A stretch of DNA of 64,000 bases, from NCBI GenBank assembly GCA_015680905.1, contig CM027377.1:4922501-4986500 (forward strand), read 5' to 3'. This document shows, piece after piece, positions 13,801-25,689 of the stretch. Position numbers and translations under genes: made by a program. Position 1 is the first letter of the stretch; each line of letters begins with the position of its first letter. The notes beneath the pieces are model-generated. The model worked only from the letters and a program-made list of their open reading frames with translations, did not search any database and was not told the DNA's origin. The stretch is from Coptis chinensis. Lineage: Eukaryota > Streptophyta > Magnoliopsida > Ranunculales > Ranunculaceae.

Positions 13801-15250
13801 TACATTGTTATATGTATATCTAACATAACTATTTTGGAGCATACTCCATGCGTTATACGTATTCTCTCACCCTCCTTTCATCCTCGGATGCAAACGTTCT
13901 TGCTATAAATAAAATCCAGGATGGTAAGATAGGTTAAAACTCTTAGTTTAATACTTTAACCCTCCCTTATCTCGATTGAGCTCATAACGCATTGGGTAGT
14001 CGAGAAATGAACCTCACTCTTAAGTCCCAAACAAATGAATGGATGAGTACAATACCACAAGTAGAATATGGATTTGTATTATTTAGACATAGACTTAACC
14101 ATAGAAATCGTAGAGTACGTGCGTAGGCCTTCTGACCTCAAGGAGATTATGCTTATTGGGTTTTGAGGTATTTCTCATGACATCGAGTTAACAAACTATT
14201 TGCTCCGCAATAGCCTAGCACTTTTGTGAAAATGACCATCATCTATGAGCATAAACACTACGATTATGATCATGGCTTTTATGATCCAAATGGAAGAATG
14301 GGTAGCAGAAGATGCTACCAAAAGAAGAAAATGGTAAAGCAAGTCCATTCACAACTTAGGAACGTACTAAGCCCTGGTTTGCAATTACAGTTTGTGTAGT
14401 TCGGATTTACCTGTTTATGTGTTTTTTTTTTAAAGCTTACAAATATTTGTTAGTTTTGGATATGCTGAACTTATTTGTTTATGTAGCCTGTGAGAGTCTC
14501 TTCACTTGCTGTGAAACAAATATTTATTTGGTTTTGATTACGAACCATACCATATTTCATACTGTTGTATTGAGTTACTTTGTTAAGAGGCAGGATGTAT
14601 ATCGGGTCATAATTATTTAGTTCGTTTCGTATCATGATTCGTGAGGCAATTTTCATTTGTCAGTTTTGTATCCTGTTTTGCCTATTTATTTGAAAACAAT
14701 TTATCCTGTTTTGCCTATTTATTTGTCGAAATATTCAATTGTAAAGTAATCTTTAGTTTACACAAAATGCCAAAACATTCTTTCCATTATCTTCCTAACT
14801 AGCACTCTCTTCCCACATCTATACTGCGAGTCTGCGACACTTTAACTGGATGTTTCTTCCAATCCTCTTTACTTTGTTCACTAAATGAAATGGAATTTCT
14901 AAGTCCGATCCCTAAACTAATCACAAACTGGATTGAAATCAGATAAAATCCCTGATGATAGTTACTGCCGTTTCTTAGGCTACTTACGAAATAGCAGTGT
15001 TGATACCGATACCGATGGATTATTTTATCAGCTCCTTGGCTTGGCTTGGCTGTTTGGAGTGACAAAATAAATAATTTTCGAACAAGGAAAAATACTTCAT
15101 TCTCATTGAAGTTGGTTCCTATTATATGTACTAGATTGATCCACGTTACATAAAAGGATAATATCGTCAATCTCTACTAAAAAAACAAGGGTAAAATAGT
15201 CAAAACAAAACGAATATATTTTATAATTTATATTTTAAAATAATATTATT
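10880..15250. other. No recognisable gene; right part of Helitron candidate
   Basis: AT-rich sequence with only short frames. A (GTT)n-like stretch lies near 12379-12405. Exon-like pieces near 11330-11400 and 11590-11660 could not be assigned to a family. The last 100 bases (from about 15185) are AT-rich and lead into the Helitron 3' hairpin. Confidence 0.3.
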
Positions 15251-15257
15251 AAATGGT

Positions 15258-15288
15258 ACCCGTTCGTAGGACGGGTTCGAAAACTAGT
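15258..15288 (+). repeat. Helitron 3' terminus (hairpin + CTAG)
   Basis: ACCCGT and ACGGGT form a 6-bp stem around a 7-base loop. Seven bases later comes CTAG, followed by T. This is the standard 3' end of plant Helitrons, where the hairpin acts as terminator of rolling-circle transposition. The element body lies to the left. Confidence 0.65.
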
Positions 15289-15289
15289 C

Positions 15290-15720
15290 TGTTTAGGAGA
15301 CCAACCTAACCTTTATAAATAGGATTGTGAGTCCATAGAGGCATAGACTTGATCAGAAACTCAACTCAGAGAAACAGAAAACTCAAACCAGTCTTTTTCT
15401 TCTTCTTTCTTCCCGCCGCCCGAGAGAGAGTTATATTCATCGTTCTAGTGCAAAGTCAGTCATTTGTTAACCATTGAATCCTGTGAGGAAGACGCCATCG
15501 CTGCCTTTCTGCACCATTGAAAGGCTTAAATCTTTCCTTAAGGGCGACTTAATCCGCGCCTTGGTTATTCCCAATTCTTCTTTGTCCTTTTTTTCATTCT
15601 TCTTTTTTCTTACGTTTCTACTTTTAGTTCTTTGTGTTCATACAACTATTCTAACAAGAATTAATAAAAATAATACCTGTCACAAACTGTCACAAACTGC
15701 AGACAATTGAGAATAATATA
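15290..15720 (+). mobile_element. Possible solo LTR fragment
   Basis: TATAAATAGG at 15317 is followed by an A/C-rich leader and a pyrimidine-rich stretch, as in Copia-type LTR promoter and R regions. No TG...CA ends, primer-binding site or gag-pol was found. It could equally be an orphan promoter of a lost host gene. Confidence 0.25.
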
Positions 15721-15937
15721 GCAAAATATTTAAATGAGAAAGTAACAAAACTATTTGAATGAAAAAACATGATCTATCACACTTTACTGAGGCTATGATT
15801 ATAATAAATCATATATCAGCTTAACTGGGCAACGAGGTTTCAATGTTCTTCCACACTGCAGTAACAAGAATTGGTTATCACAAAGACGAGTTGATTTATC
15901 ACATTTTAATAATGAGGCTATGATTACAGAATTACTT

Positions 15938-16025
15938 CACAGAAGTAGGCCACACGCACATATGCCCTTCTATTTAACCGTCACAGAAGTAGGCCACACG
16001 CACATATGCCCTTCTATTTAACCGT
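15938..16025. repeat. Perfect 44-bp tandem duplication
   Basis: CACAGAAGTAGGCCACACGC and the following 24 bases are repeated exactly (15938-15981, 15982-16025). The lack of any mismatch suggests a recent event or an assembly artefact. Confidence 0.95.
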
Positions 16026-16029
16026 CAAC

Positions 16030-17073
16030 TCTTAAAATCTCCCCCTTCCCATGTGAAGGCGTGAATGATCCCAAGACATCCAGGCAATCAGGCCCAACCC
16101 CGAAGGCTTGACCAGTGAGCAACTGAATACCATCAAATCATGGGTTTTATTTGTTCTGGACAATATTTCTCAGAAGCGAACGAGTAAAAAAGCACGTGTA
16201 GAAATAAATACTTTTTATCAAAAATATGCTGGCTTAGAAGATTCATTAATGATGATCTACAAACATACTATTACCTTACTTCTCCTTTATACAGTTAAAG
16301 GCGCGAAGCAGAAAAAATCACCAAAGAAACAAAAAAACATTCAAAGGTATCCCGGCAACACGGGCTTGGGCTTTAACTGCGCCTTATGATTTGATGGTTT
16401 GCTGCGTGGCCTTTGAACCTTGTTTTATAGACAATACGGGCTTAGGCTCTGCGTTTGTCGTAAGCTATTTGGACTATGCGTTTTTCTTAAGCTATTACAG
16501 GCTGTTAACAGCTATGTACTTTTAACCCAATAAACCTTCGACAATATCCATGTGCGGACCCGATTCATTAATAAATTAATATATATGTAGTTGGGCCTCA
16601 GCGGAGAGGGAAAAGGAGGAGTGAGAGGGAGAGAGAGAGATTGCGGTCGAGAGATTGAGAGGGTGTGGAGAAAAAATGGACAGAGAAGAGACGGAGAATG
16701 AGGACATAGACAGAAACCAACCAAATGAATTTTTGTCCATATACTCCCACTCGGCCCAGAACATTCTCTCTGTTCACTTGAAAAAGTCCAAACCCCAACT
16801 CTAAGGCCTAGACTAATATCTTTTACCTATAAAGAAAACTCCCCAAGCAACAGTGTTATTTCCATCAACCGGATTTTTTGCTTTTCAATTTTGCCCTTGC
16901 TCATAATTTCTATTTACAATGCTATCATCTGATTTTTATTTGTAATTTATTATATTTGATAAGGTTAAATGTGTAAATATAATATTCAACTCTCTCACTA
17001 GCTTGGTCAACAATTGCGGTTGGGCTTTTGCCGAAATTTGATGGGCTTTTACTACTTGGGGGTCCGATTGCAA
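16030..17073. other. No recognisable gene
   Basis: An open frame at 16108-16389 has no recognisable similarity and low-complexity Lys-rich codons. A GA-rich stretch lies at 16605-16700. Nothing functional can be supported. Confidence 0.3.
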
Positions 17074-17579
17074 TTTGGTTGGGCTTAATTTGAGTAGGTT
17101 TCGGTTGCAATTTTTTTTTTCCACAATCTTGCCACATGGATTGGGCTTTTGTTGGGCTCGCTTTCTGGCTTTTAAATTGGACAACTCTCAATTTCACCTC
17201 TTTTTAAAATTCAGAAATTATTTCATTTTTTTTTATCCCGCCAAAATTTAACATATTTAGTCTAAATTAGTAGGTTAGTCGGACCTCTTTTACATCTAGA
17301 AAAGAACAAATCGGGTTGGGAATTAAAAATTTATGATCGATTCAAATTTGAATTTTGGAATCGGGGTTTTTTATTAACCCGATTGATTTTGGTTTCGGAT
17401 AGGTAGTATAAAAAAAGTCTTCGAAAAAACAAGCATTGGTTTAATAAATTAATTTGGTTAGGCTTATTTTGACTAGGATTCAGTTGTAATTTTTTTTAAA
17501 TCAACATTGCCACATGGACTGGGCTTTTAGTGGGCTTGCTTTTATGGTTTGGTTCATTGGACAGTTCTCAATTTCACGC
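17074..17579. repeat. Diverged direct repeat pair (17074-17199 and 17454-17579)
   Basis: Both 126-bp copies run from TTGGTT(G/A)GGCTTA through a poly-T, then TTGCCACATGGA, TGGGCTTT and a shared TCTCAATTTCAC end. Divergence is about one base in six, so this is an old duplication of a repeat rich in TGGGCTT. Confidence 0.75.
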
Positions 17580-18114
17580 TCATAGAGCGTGCCCAAAATG
17601 CTATCCATATAATAATTTTTGCGAGAGCTGAATGGTGAAATCACTGGGAAATCTATTTAGAGAAGGAATTAGTGAAATAGTCAAAGAACATGAGAATGTG
17701 TTTCGTTGACACCGAGATGAACCTTTTATGTTTAATAATCAACTTTTAACGTCAGTATGATTATTATTCAGCTACTTGGGCCTCTATATAGCTCAACAAT
17801 CATCCCTCAGCAACGCTGAGTTTTTACGAGCCTCGAATGTTGGTGAAAGATACTTTTAATCTTCTATACTCTAATATCTACTTTTTTATTTTTTATTTTA
17901 TTCTAGCTCATATGGCAGTCAAACATGCAGCATATCTAGGGGGCTGTCAATGGGTGAATTCAGATTCATTAGATGATTTATTCTTCGTAGAAATCTAAAA
18001 TTGAGTTGCGAGCTCAGAATAATGACTATGGACTGCTTCCAGACTTCCAGCACCAGGGGTTGATCATATGGGAAAGCTAAAAATCGTCGTGTTGCCTTAA
18101 AAAATAAAAGACAA

Positions 18115-18300
18115 AAAAAGAGTAACTAAGTTATGGCTCTGTGTTACGAGTTGTGTATTAGACTATTGACTAAAGTTGACTGTCTGACACTCGAATAGTT
18201 TGTTAAGAGTTTGTTATTTTGTGTTTTGTAAGCTGGCTATAAATAATAGTCTCTTGTAATCATTTTACAATCAATGAGAATCATAAACTTCACAGCGTGA
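18115..18300 (+). mobile_element. Possible solo LTR or TRIM fragment
   Basis: A TATAAATAATAG box is followed 15-45 bases later by a TTACAATCAATGAGAATCAT stretch, which resembles the promoter/polyadenylation layout of small Copia-type LTRs. No terminal TG/CA pair with a target duplication could be fixed. Confidence 0.3.
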
Positions 18301-18306
18301 TGTAGG

Positions 18307-18862
18307 CTGTGTTTGGTTGGCGGAAACAAGTTTCCTCTAGAAAGTGATGGGTAGTTTTGTAACAGAGAAGACGGAAAAGAAAGAAACAGAAATGGTAATT
18401 GTGGCCTTGTATATTGTAAGAATAGTGCTATACGGACTTACTTTTTAGACTTACGATTGTGACTCAGTATTTGAATTGGTTAATACACACATATAGGCAT
18501 TTCTATGTAAATCAATGATTATGATTTTTGACACATCAATATAGATATTTTTAGTTTGCATTTCAATACACACAGATACGTATCTCTAGGTAAATCAATA
18601 ATTATAACTTTTGATATATCAATAGGTCCAAATAATAGGTTAAATAAAATAAGTGGGTCGGTCTTTTTAGTAGGTCCAAATTCTTACTTTTTTTCTTTCA
18701 AAGGATATGTCTATTTGGGAGAACACCTAAAAAAAAAAAAGTAAAAAAAATAGTGTTTACTTTTCTTAAATTGGTAAAGCAGATGGGATAACTTTTCCTT
18801 ATTCCGTCTCCTTCCCGCACCCTCTATTTTTCAGGAATTTCGATTCCTCCAACCAAACACAG
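18307..18862. mobile_element. TIR element (MITE-like) of about 556 bp
   Basis: CTGTGTTTGGTTGG at 18307-18320 is matched by its exact reverse complement CCAACCAAACACAG at 18849-18862. The interior holds AT-rich sequence without a transposase frame. This terminus style (TGTTTGG) occurs in PIF/Harbinger-like miniature elements. No target duplication was clear, so the superfamily is uncertain. Confidence 0.6.
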
Positions 18863-20040
18863 TTGCAATGTAAATAAAATGTGATTAGCTTACTAAGAAG
18901 GATTAGGTATCAGTTACTAGCATCAAAGTTTTGGTTTTAAGGACTAAAACAGATGTATTATCTTGATTGGATTTCCATTTGACTTTGATGACGACATTTT
19001 CCGATTTTATTAGGTAGGCGCATGTACCACAGTCGCACACTGTCGCAGTTTGGTGAATTGTGATACACTTTGTAATTTTAAAGCTTTAATACACAATTCA
19101 TGTTAAGAAGCAATCAAAAGAAACGTGGACTACATGATTTTGATCATTAATCTGAACAGAAATGGATTGAAGATCACATGATCGGAAAATAATATCTTCC
19201 ACGTTTGGAAAACGACTTATATATATAGTTCAATGGACATTGACTCCAAAATTAAGCTTGTTCATATCATAAACCGATTTTTCACTTTGTTTTATTTTTT
19301 GATTTTCATTATACACACTGAAATATTATTACCTCTGAAGAGATCAACAGAATCCAGATCTGAACATCCTCTAATCAAACTCCCAGCGTATCCTATAACA
19401 CATTTTTATCTAAAAGGATCGATTAATGCCCAAAAAATATGGCCAATAATATTCATGACTATGCCACGATGGCCAAGACGCCATCCAAGGAAGAAAAGAG
19501 TAAAGTGTTTTGGCGTATGTTCACTTACTTCAACTCATCTCATCACATTAGTTTAAGTCAGCGCAGCATAAGAAATATTTGGATCTGCTACTGATGAATA
19601 ATTGCTACATCATCTTCTATTTTTAATGAAGAACGGTGCGCACACAGTGATTAATTGATTCTCATCGTCTAATCGTTATTTATTTATGCTAGAGCCTAAA
19701 AATGATCATTTGATCATTTTAGCGAGGTTATGTTAGAGCCTATAGTATTATGCAAAAATCAACATATCTATACACAAGCAAAAACTATAATTGCGTCAAT
19801 GCTTAATTGCTAGTATATATTTTTAATTTAACTAATATGAATATCGGCAAAAGAAAAAGGTACTGAGAAGTGAGAATTTTTAGTTAAAAATACGAACAAA
19901 TTCATAGCAAATAGAATTGAGGACGGTACCCAACCTTTTCATCCGTTGACATTAGCAAGTTTCGATAGTCGTTGGCGTGCCCCTCACTTTTCATTTCATT
20001 CTTCCCTAAACAAATACCTAAAACTTTTCTCCTTTCCCAT
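18863..20040. other. Intergenic, no recognisable gene
   Basis: A 107-codon open frame at 19233-19556 has no recognisable similarity, and its early part is simple hydrophobic sequence. This is probably the upstream region of the IDA-like gene. Confidence 0.35.
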
Positions 20041-20045
20041 GCACA

Positions 20046-20052
20046 TATAAAA
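20046..20052 (+). promoter_or_regulatory. TATA box of the IDA-like gene
   Basis: TATAAAA lies 65 bases upstream of the ATG at 20117, in a short pyrimidine-rich leader. Spacing fits a plant core promoter. Inferred from position only. Confidence 0.5.
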
Positions 20053-20116
20053 AACCAACTCTCCCTTCTCTTCCAGTAATAATTGTAATCAATATTCTCC
20101 CAAAACCAACTCTCTC

Positions 20117-20386
20117 ATGTCTTCTCCTCCTCCTCAATCTCTGCATGTGTCACGTTGTTTAATCTTCCTTGTTCTTTTCATCCTTCCTTGTTGCTGCACA
20201 AGTACAAGGTCAGGGGGCACGGTGATTATTGCAGATGGGTTGTCGCCACAACGACAACATAAGCTCGAAGTGGGGATCCGATATCAAGCTTGGGTTTTCA
20301 ATTACTTCCCTAAAGGAACTCCAATTCCTCCTTCTGGTCCATCCAGGGGACACAACTCGGTAGTGGACTCTGTACCTCATAATTGA
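20117..20386 (+). CDS. IDA-like (IDL) secreted peptide precursor
   Basis: This single-exon gene encodes an 89-residue precursor. Residues 1-29 form a signal peptide (hydrophobic core CLIFLVLFILPCCC). A variable middle follows, then VFNYFPKGTPIPPSGPSRGH with the PIP core at residues 69-80 (PIPPSGPSRGHN) and a nine-residue tail (SVVDSVPHN). Precursors of this kind release a short, probably hydroxyprolinated peptide that is perceived by HAESA/HSL receptor kinases and controls organ abscission, root emergence or stress responses. The FNYFPKG lead and SGPS core are closer to the IDL6/7 group than to IDA itself. The usual KRHN is RGHN here. The start is the only ATG before the signal peptide, with a TATA box upstream. 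PIP-family (SGPS-type) peptides are the alternative assignment. Confidence 0.85.
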   Translation: MSSPPPQSLHVSRCLIFLVLFILPCCCTSTRSGGTVIIADGLSPQRQHKLEVGIRYQAWVFNYFPKGTPIPPSGPSRGHNSVVDSVPHN

Positions 20387-21300
20387 ATTACCAAATATGT
20401 TGGTGTACAATTTCTCATTTTTTGGCATGCGAAATTCTGATTATCGTTAATGTGCAAATGCGAATAAGGAGCCACTCAATCAGATACGGAAGCTAAAATT
20501 CAGATCACAAGAAGAAGAGTTACTTATTTGGCTTTGTGATTTCTCTTATGTGTTGAACTGGTACATGGGCATTCATTTTTCAAATGCCATATATCTGTAT
20601 TTATATATGCAAACCCGTATAATTACTGTATACTGGGAAAATGGTATACTTGGAAGCTCTTCTTTCAGAAGATCATATTGAAATATTGAATGTATTTCTG
20701 GATGCATGATTTAGTTCAGTATTTTTCTTAGTCAACTATCCACGTATCCACCAGCCTTAAAGAGACGCAAATGAATTTCCATTCATTGACTTTGATGTCT
20801 TTTGAGAACTCTGGTCACTCTATATTTTTTCTAGTTAACAAACTTATTGATTGAGACATACATTGTGCGTTTCATGAAGGCAAGACTTTTCTTTGGCCTG
20901 GACTGGTCTATGAATTGATCTTCTTGTCATTCTGCAAGCTAGATCAGCCATAGTATATATATATATATATTGTGAATTTTTCAGAAGAATAGAACATTGA
21001 ATAGGTAATACTAGTGAATCTTTGAACGTTTTAGACATGACAACTTTTCATAGACTGGGACTCGTGGTGGCCAGTGTCTATCGAACATGTAATAAAGTAA
21101 CTAATTATCAACTCTTGGACGACAATACTCTGAATTATCAACCTATGTTTCTGAAAAGTTAAGCTGGGGTTAAGGCAATCCCCCCCCCCCCCAAGAGTGG
21201 TGGAAGGATACGAAAAAAAACACACGAATACATAGTCTGCAGGCACAATTCCTACAAGCTAGTGACAACTTAGTAGATAGTAAGAACAACTAAAATATGA
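20387..21300. other. 3' flank of IDA-like gene; no other gene
   Basis: Contains a short (TA)n run near 20956-20970 and a run of about 14 C at 21179-21192. No coding frame of interest. Confidence 0.35.
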
Positions 21301-21319
21301 ATGTCGAGGTGTATTCATA

Positions 21320-21830
21320 CTACTTTTCTTTCATGAGTTGTTTCACTAACTCGTAATGGTCATTCCTTAGGTGCTTCCACACCATCTCTTGCTCATGGAA
21401 CAAACAACCATACATACGCGCAACATCCATAAGTCTGAATTGAACTAAAGTGTCATCCCAAACCTCTTTTATATACCCATCAAGGTGTCTTATTATCTTC
21501 TTGCTCTTGGTTATGCTAGACACGTACCTTTTCCATCATAGCAAGGGTTGGTTCAATTTCTCCAGGAGAATGCTCTGGAATATGTTTGATCTTTTTGCTA
21601 CTCCTTGTCTTCTCGACTGTGGCACCTACTTCATCACATGAAATGGAAATCTCCTTCCCTAATCTGGGCCTAGTGTTCGGTGGTGATACATTCTGCACTT
21701 GATTGATTATCAACGTCAGCATGCTTTACTGCTTTAGGCAAGATATGTTGTGTTTGTCTCAATAAATTTTGTCCTTCCATTCTGTTTTCCCTAAACCATA
21801 AATACCCCTTCATAGTTCATCCTGAATTGG
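21320..21830 (-). pseudogene. Broken coding fragment of unknown family
   Basis: Two minus-strand frames join end to end. The upstream one (about 21722-21530) includes PRLGKEISISCDEVGATVEK and KKIKHIPEHSPGEIEPTLAM. The downstream one (21523-21320) includes KIIRHLDGYIKEVWDDTLVQ and RMYGCLFHEQEMVWKHLRND. Neither has its own ATG, and the join near 21525 needs a frame change or a tiny intron. Composition is clearly protein-like. I do not recognise the family; a transposon or a decayed host gene are both possible. Confidence 0.35.
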
Positions 21831-21839
21831 CTTTAGGAT

Positions 21840-22389
21840 TTCAAGTGCCAAGTGCTTTAATTTGCTCTAAATTAATTTGTATGTGATAATTGTTATGGCA
21901 CATCCACTTCATTTTTGTTGATCGTGCTCCAGGGTAAAGAGGATGCAAGCTAAAATCAAGCATGTAGAAAACATTGAAATTTGTTGTAAATTTAATATTA
22001 TACAATAAGTACTTGCTAAATGGAGATTTAGAGTTATTAACTTTCAGAAACTTAATAGATCAACTTAATAATCTTCTTGCCAATAATAATCAATTTTTAC
22101 AATCTTTCGTGTTCCTGAAACCTCAAAACTCAAGCAATAACCCAGTCTTCAAATATCCCAAGGATCGACAGAACACTCCACAAACATGCGACATAAAATA
22201 AGTACATGCATGTACACTACCTCCCAAGAAGGGGATTCTTCATCTGTTACAGTATACTCCATTCACCTTTCTCCCCTACGAATTTCAGAACACTCCCTTA
22301 GTTAGAAAAGTCGACGGGTGGTATGAATTTGCAAAGTAGACCAAATGTGTACTCAAAAGTGTAAGTAATATTGGAATTTTGAATGGTCA
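21840..22389. other. 3' flank of COBL gene; no other gene
   Basis: A 75-codon frame at 21974 is Asn/Leu-rich and not recognisable. The 3' untranslated region of the COBL gene should lie in the last 200 bases. Confidence 0.35.
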
Positions 22390-24701
22390 TCAATGGAAGT
22401 GATCCATCATTAGGACGAATGTTACAATAGTAAGAACCGCTATGGGGAGGATGTTTATATGAGATCTTTGGGCAGCTGCGATGGGGATTGCTGTAGGAAG
22501 TGAACACTCTTCACCATTGAAAAATAATTTTGAAGGAAACCCGTCGCCTTTTGCTATGTTTATACCCGGTGTTTGTTTCTTTGTAAACGAAACGACTGAT
22601 TGTTGCTTACCGGGTACACGCGGATCACGTAGAGGGTTCGTTCCATTTGTCTCCCCCATCAAGAAAGTCAAACCTTGTAAACCTTGGAAAAAGATGGTAT
22701 TGTTGATTTGTGGAAGCAGTGTTCCATTGAATGAGTAGACATTTTCGTATCCAAGAAAAGCCTTTTTCATCTGTACTGCTGCGAACCAATCCTCAAAATA
22801 GGAATCTTGCCAGTTGAAGAGCGTTACACGAGCGCTCCATCCTTTCCGATAGTCAGAGTTTATATGCCAATTAATACTAACTCCACAGTTGTCTGCACAT
22901 GGTAGTGGTGTCTTGGGAGTACCCTTGCCTTTCAGCTTTGCCCAAGCTAGAGCTTTTTCTTGTCTGTTGGCGAAAGGAACAAGAAGAGCTTGAGAAGGAA
23001 GAAGCAACGGTTGGGCGTTGGGGTTGCAGCGGTCAGCGTCTGGGCAACCACAGGCACACGTGTTACACGGAATGACAGAATCGTTATAGAAGGCAGAGAA
23101 AGAAACACAACATCGAGAACTCTTGATCGTCGGCTTGGTAATGTTGCAGACTACTTGCCAACTTGCAATAGCTAAGCTTCTTGCCTGAAGCCCACTTGGG
23201 TCAGGAAATTCTGTAGGGGCAACTCTGATAGGAGCTCCACATTTGTATTGTGGATTAAGAACTCCATCAATTTTCCACTTCTGCGGAGGATTAAGAGCTG
23301 TTCGATTCATATCAGGAGGAACCTTATATACTTGCAATTGAAAGATTGACCTTGCTTTGCTCTCATCCATTATTGCTGGTAGGATAGTACCATTTCGACA
23401 ACAGAAAGGTATATTTCCGACCTTTTCATCCTTGGCTTTCTCCGAAGGAAGGTCAGATATGATCGGTTTCCTCTGACAATTCATGGCAGTAGAGAAATCT
23501 AAGTCCTTGTAGTAGGTACCAGGAGGACCATAAATGCATTCTGAAGCATCTTTCCAGTGAGTATAGGCTCCTCTCATCGTGTTTATAAACTCCCCCCTCA
23601 TCCACTCCCAAGTCAGGTTCCAGTGATCAAGACGTCCAAGCGGGCTATTGTTATCAATAGTGACCTGAGCAAGATAGTTTCCTTCGTACGCTTGGAGAAC
23701 ATCGTAAATGAGGGAAAGATCACCATTCTGGCGAGGCAAGAACTTTGTTTTGGTGACATTGGCTTTGAATTTTGGATTCTTTACACAACACGTAAACATT
23801 GTACTCCCTGTGGACGAAACAAACTGGATCAGAAACCACTTAAAGCATGAATATATATGTAAGGTAAAAACAGAACCATACAAAGCAAACCAAACTCGAT
23901 GCTGGCCTATACTCCCTTTGGACTTAGCACATACAAAAAATGCAAAGGGAGGCTCTATAATTTAGATTCAGTGTTGAGGATCGACCAAATACATAAACAA
24001 ATAAATCAGCCAAAGCCTATCAGCACGCGATTGATAGCATTCTCTACAGCCATATATAAATGCATAATCAATATTATGAGGCCCATACATTTAAAAAAAG
24101 AATACTTACCCTTACCCTTACGGATTGGCACTGGACACTTATAACCATTATTTTCAAGTCTTATTGTTTTAGGCATAGGAATTCCGGGAGGCTTCACCCC
24201 AAACTGTGTTCCCATAAGCTCAATCTCCACCTGAATTTGGGTCAAATCTCCTGCAGTCTCAATGGAAGTTTTCAAATCTGATTGCGGATAACCGGATAAA
24301 AATGTTCCATTACCAACTTTGGCAGGAAAATCATCTCCATTCATATTAACAGCTCCAGACGCCGAAACCAAAATCTCTTCATGCTGAAACCCAATGAACA
24401 TCTTCCATGCCTTAAGATCCTCTATCCCTGCATTCAATATCGTCGCGATAGATTTAAATGCCCATGACTGCGCGGTTGCGTTCTTCACATGGGGGTATTC
24501 TTTTTCTCTTGTGAGAAATGTATACGTTAAAAAAATTCCATTGCAGCTATTTTGCTCTTTTGGTACTGTCGGGGCTTTGTCTGGTTTTTCGAACTCATAA
24601 TCTTGTGCTTCTATTACCAATACATTAGAACAAGAAAAAACCAAGAAAAACACAAAGAAAAGCGCTTTTAACAACGCGATTTTCATGTTTTCCTTTTTCA
24701 T
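22390..24701 (-). CDS. COBRA-like protein, COBL7-11 group, GPI-anchored
   Basis: Two exons: 24701-24110 and 23807-22390, with GT donor at 24109 and AG acceptor ending at 23808. The join (phase 1) gives IRKGKGSTMFTCCVKNPKF and a protein of 669 residues, the length expected for the long COBL7-11 group. It has an N-terminal signal peptide (LLKALFFVFFLVFSCSNVLV), an N-terminal extension typical of this group, the COBRA domain, the CCVS motif near residue 430 followed by a Cys-rich CNTCACGC, and a hydrophobic tail (ILPIAVLTIVTFVLMM) for GPI anchoring. COBRA-like proteins sit at the outer plasma membrane and guide cellulose deposition; this group includes members acting in pollen tubes. No stop or frameshift is seen. 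The start is the first of two close ATGs (MKKENMK). Confidence 0.95.
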
Positions 24702-25365
24702 TAAAAATCATTCAAGATGGCATTAAATTTTGAGGCATAGGTCTTTTGAAAGACAGATTGGACTACAAGGGGTGTTGTAAAATATAATGGTGAAACTCAG
24801 TGATGACAAAAGAGAGAGAATACTGGGGGTGGCCGCGTACACCGAAGCGGGAGAATTGATGGAAGTGTTAGGATTAAGAGAATCCTAGTTGAGTTTAGTT
24901 ATGAATTAGTTAAAATTAGACAAAGAATAAGTCAGCTTAAATCTCCTCCTCCAAATTTTTAACTGAATAATAAAGAGGAACACGTAACGATTTTTTTTAA
25001 TTGCTTTTTGATCATGGTTGATCTTGTACTCTTCTAGTCTTCTAGTATCGTGGTAATTCAACCCCAATTGTCATCTTTTGCCGAATATTAAACACTTGAA
25101 TATTAAGTTTCTTTATGAACGATTACAATTCTTAAAAATACTTGAATGTAAGACACTACTCCCGCAAACTATTGATATGCGTTGAGGCTTTCGCTACAAG
25201 TATGTGAGTTCACTAGACAAGCATAATATTTACCAAACAATAGTGATGACTGATGAGAGTCGATTGATTTTCTAATTGCGACATGTGGCAGTCTTCAGTC
25301 TTCACCTGCTCCTCCAACGCCCACACAATGATCAGTGTAAGTGGCATGGGGACATGAGGTGGCAC
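24702..25365. promoter_or_regulatory. Upstream region of the COBL gene
   Basis: Presumed promoter/leader of the minus-strand COBL gene. No definite TATA box could be chosen. Short frames here are not convincing. Confidence 0.3.
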
Positions 25366-25500
25366 TGTTAGCAATTTGCCGATTCGAATTTTTAGAAGGC
25401 AAAATGTATAATACTTCCTAATATTTGAAAGATTCGCAATAATTTGCGATTTTTTACCTTGAAACGAATAATACGGATTTTGCCTTACGCTATTGGTTTT
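25366..25500. mobile_element. Terminal fragment of the TIR element at 32725-33398
   Basis: The segment starts with GTTAGCAATTTGCCGATTCG and continues with AGGCAAAATGTATAATA and AAACGAATAATACGGATTTT. It aligns with the left 150 bases of the complete element at 32725 (GTTAGCAATTCG, AGGGCAATACGTATAATA, AAACGAATAATTCGGTTTTT). The other end is missing; the LINE lies immediately to the right. Confidence 0.6.
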
Positions 25501-25689
25501 TTTTATTTCCGTCTTGTGTTTGCTCGCTGTTGGTTTTTCTATTTCCATCTTGTTTTGTGGTTAATGCTATATTGGTTCATGGCTAATGCATGTTTCTATT
25601 TTATTGTTGGCTGGGTGTCATCTTTGTTTGTTGTTAATGGTGGCCTCTAAGGGGAGATTTTAAACCTTGGGGGTATTTCAGTCTTTTTA

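Noticed and set aside
14799-15170. 123-codon minus-strand open frame beside the Helitron end
   Set aside because: No recognisable motif and no ATG context; it overlaps the AT-rich 3' subterminal zone. I could not support it as a gene.
16512-16798. Three overlapping minus-strand Ser/Pro/Leu-rich frames
   Set aside because: They come from a GA-rich strand; composition alone explains them, and there is no conserved motif.
22481-24281. Several plus-strand frames overlapping the COBL exons
   Set aside because: Antisense shadows of the COBL coding sequence.
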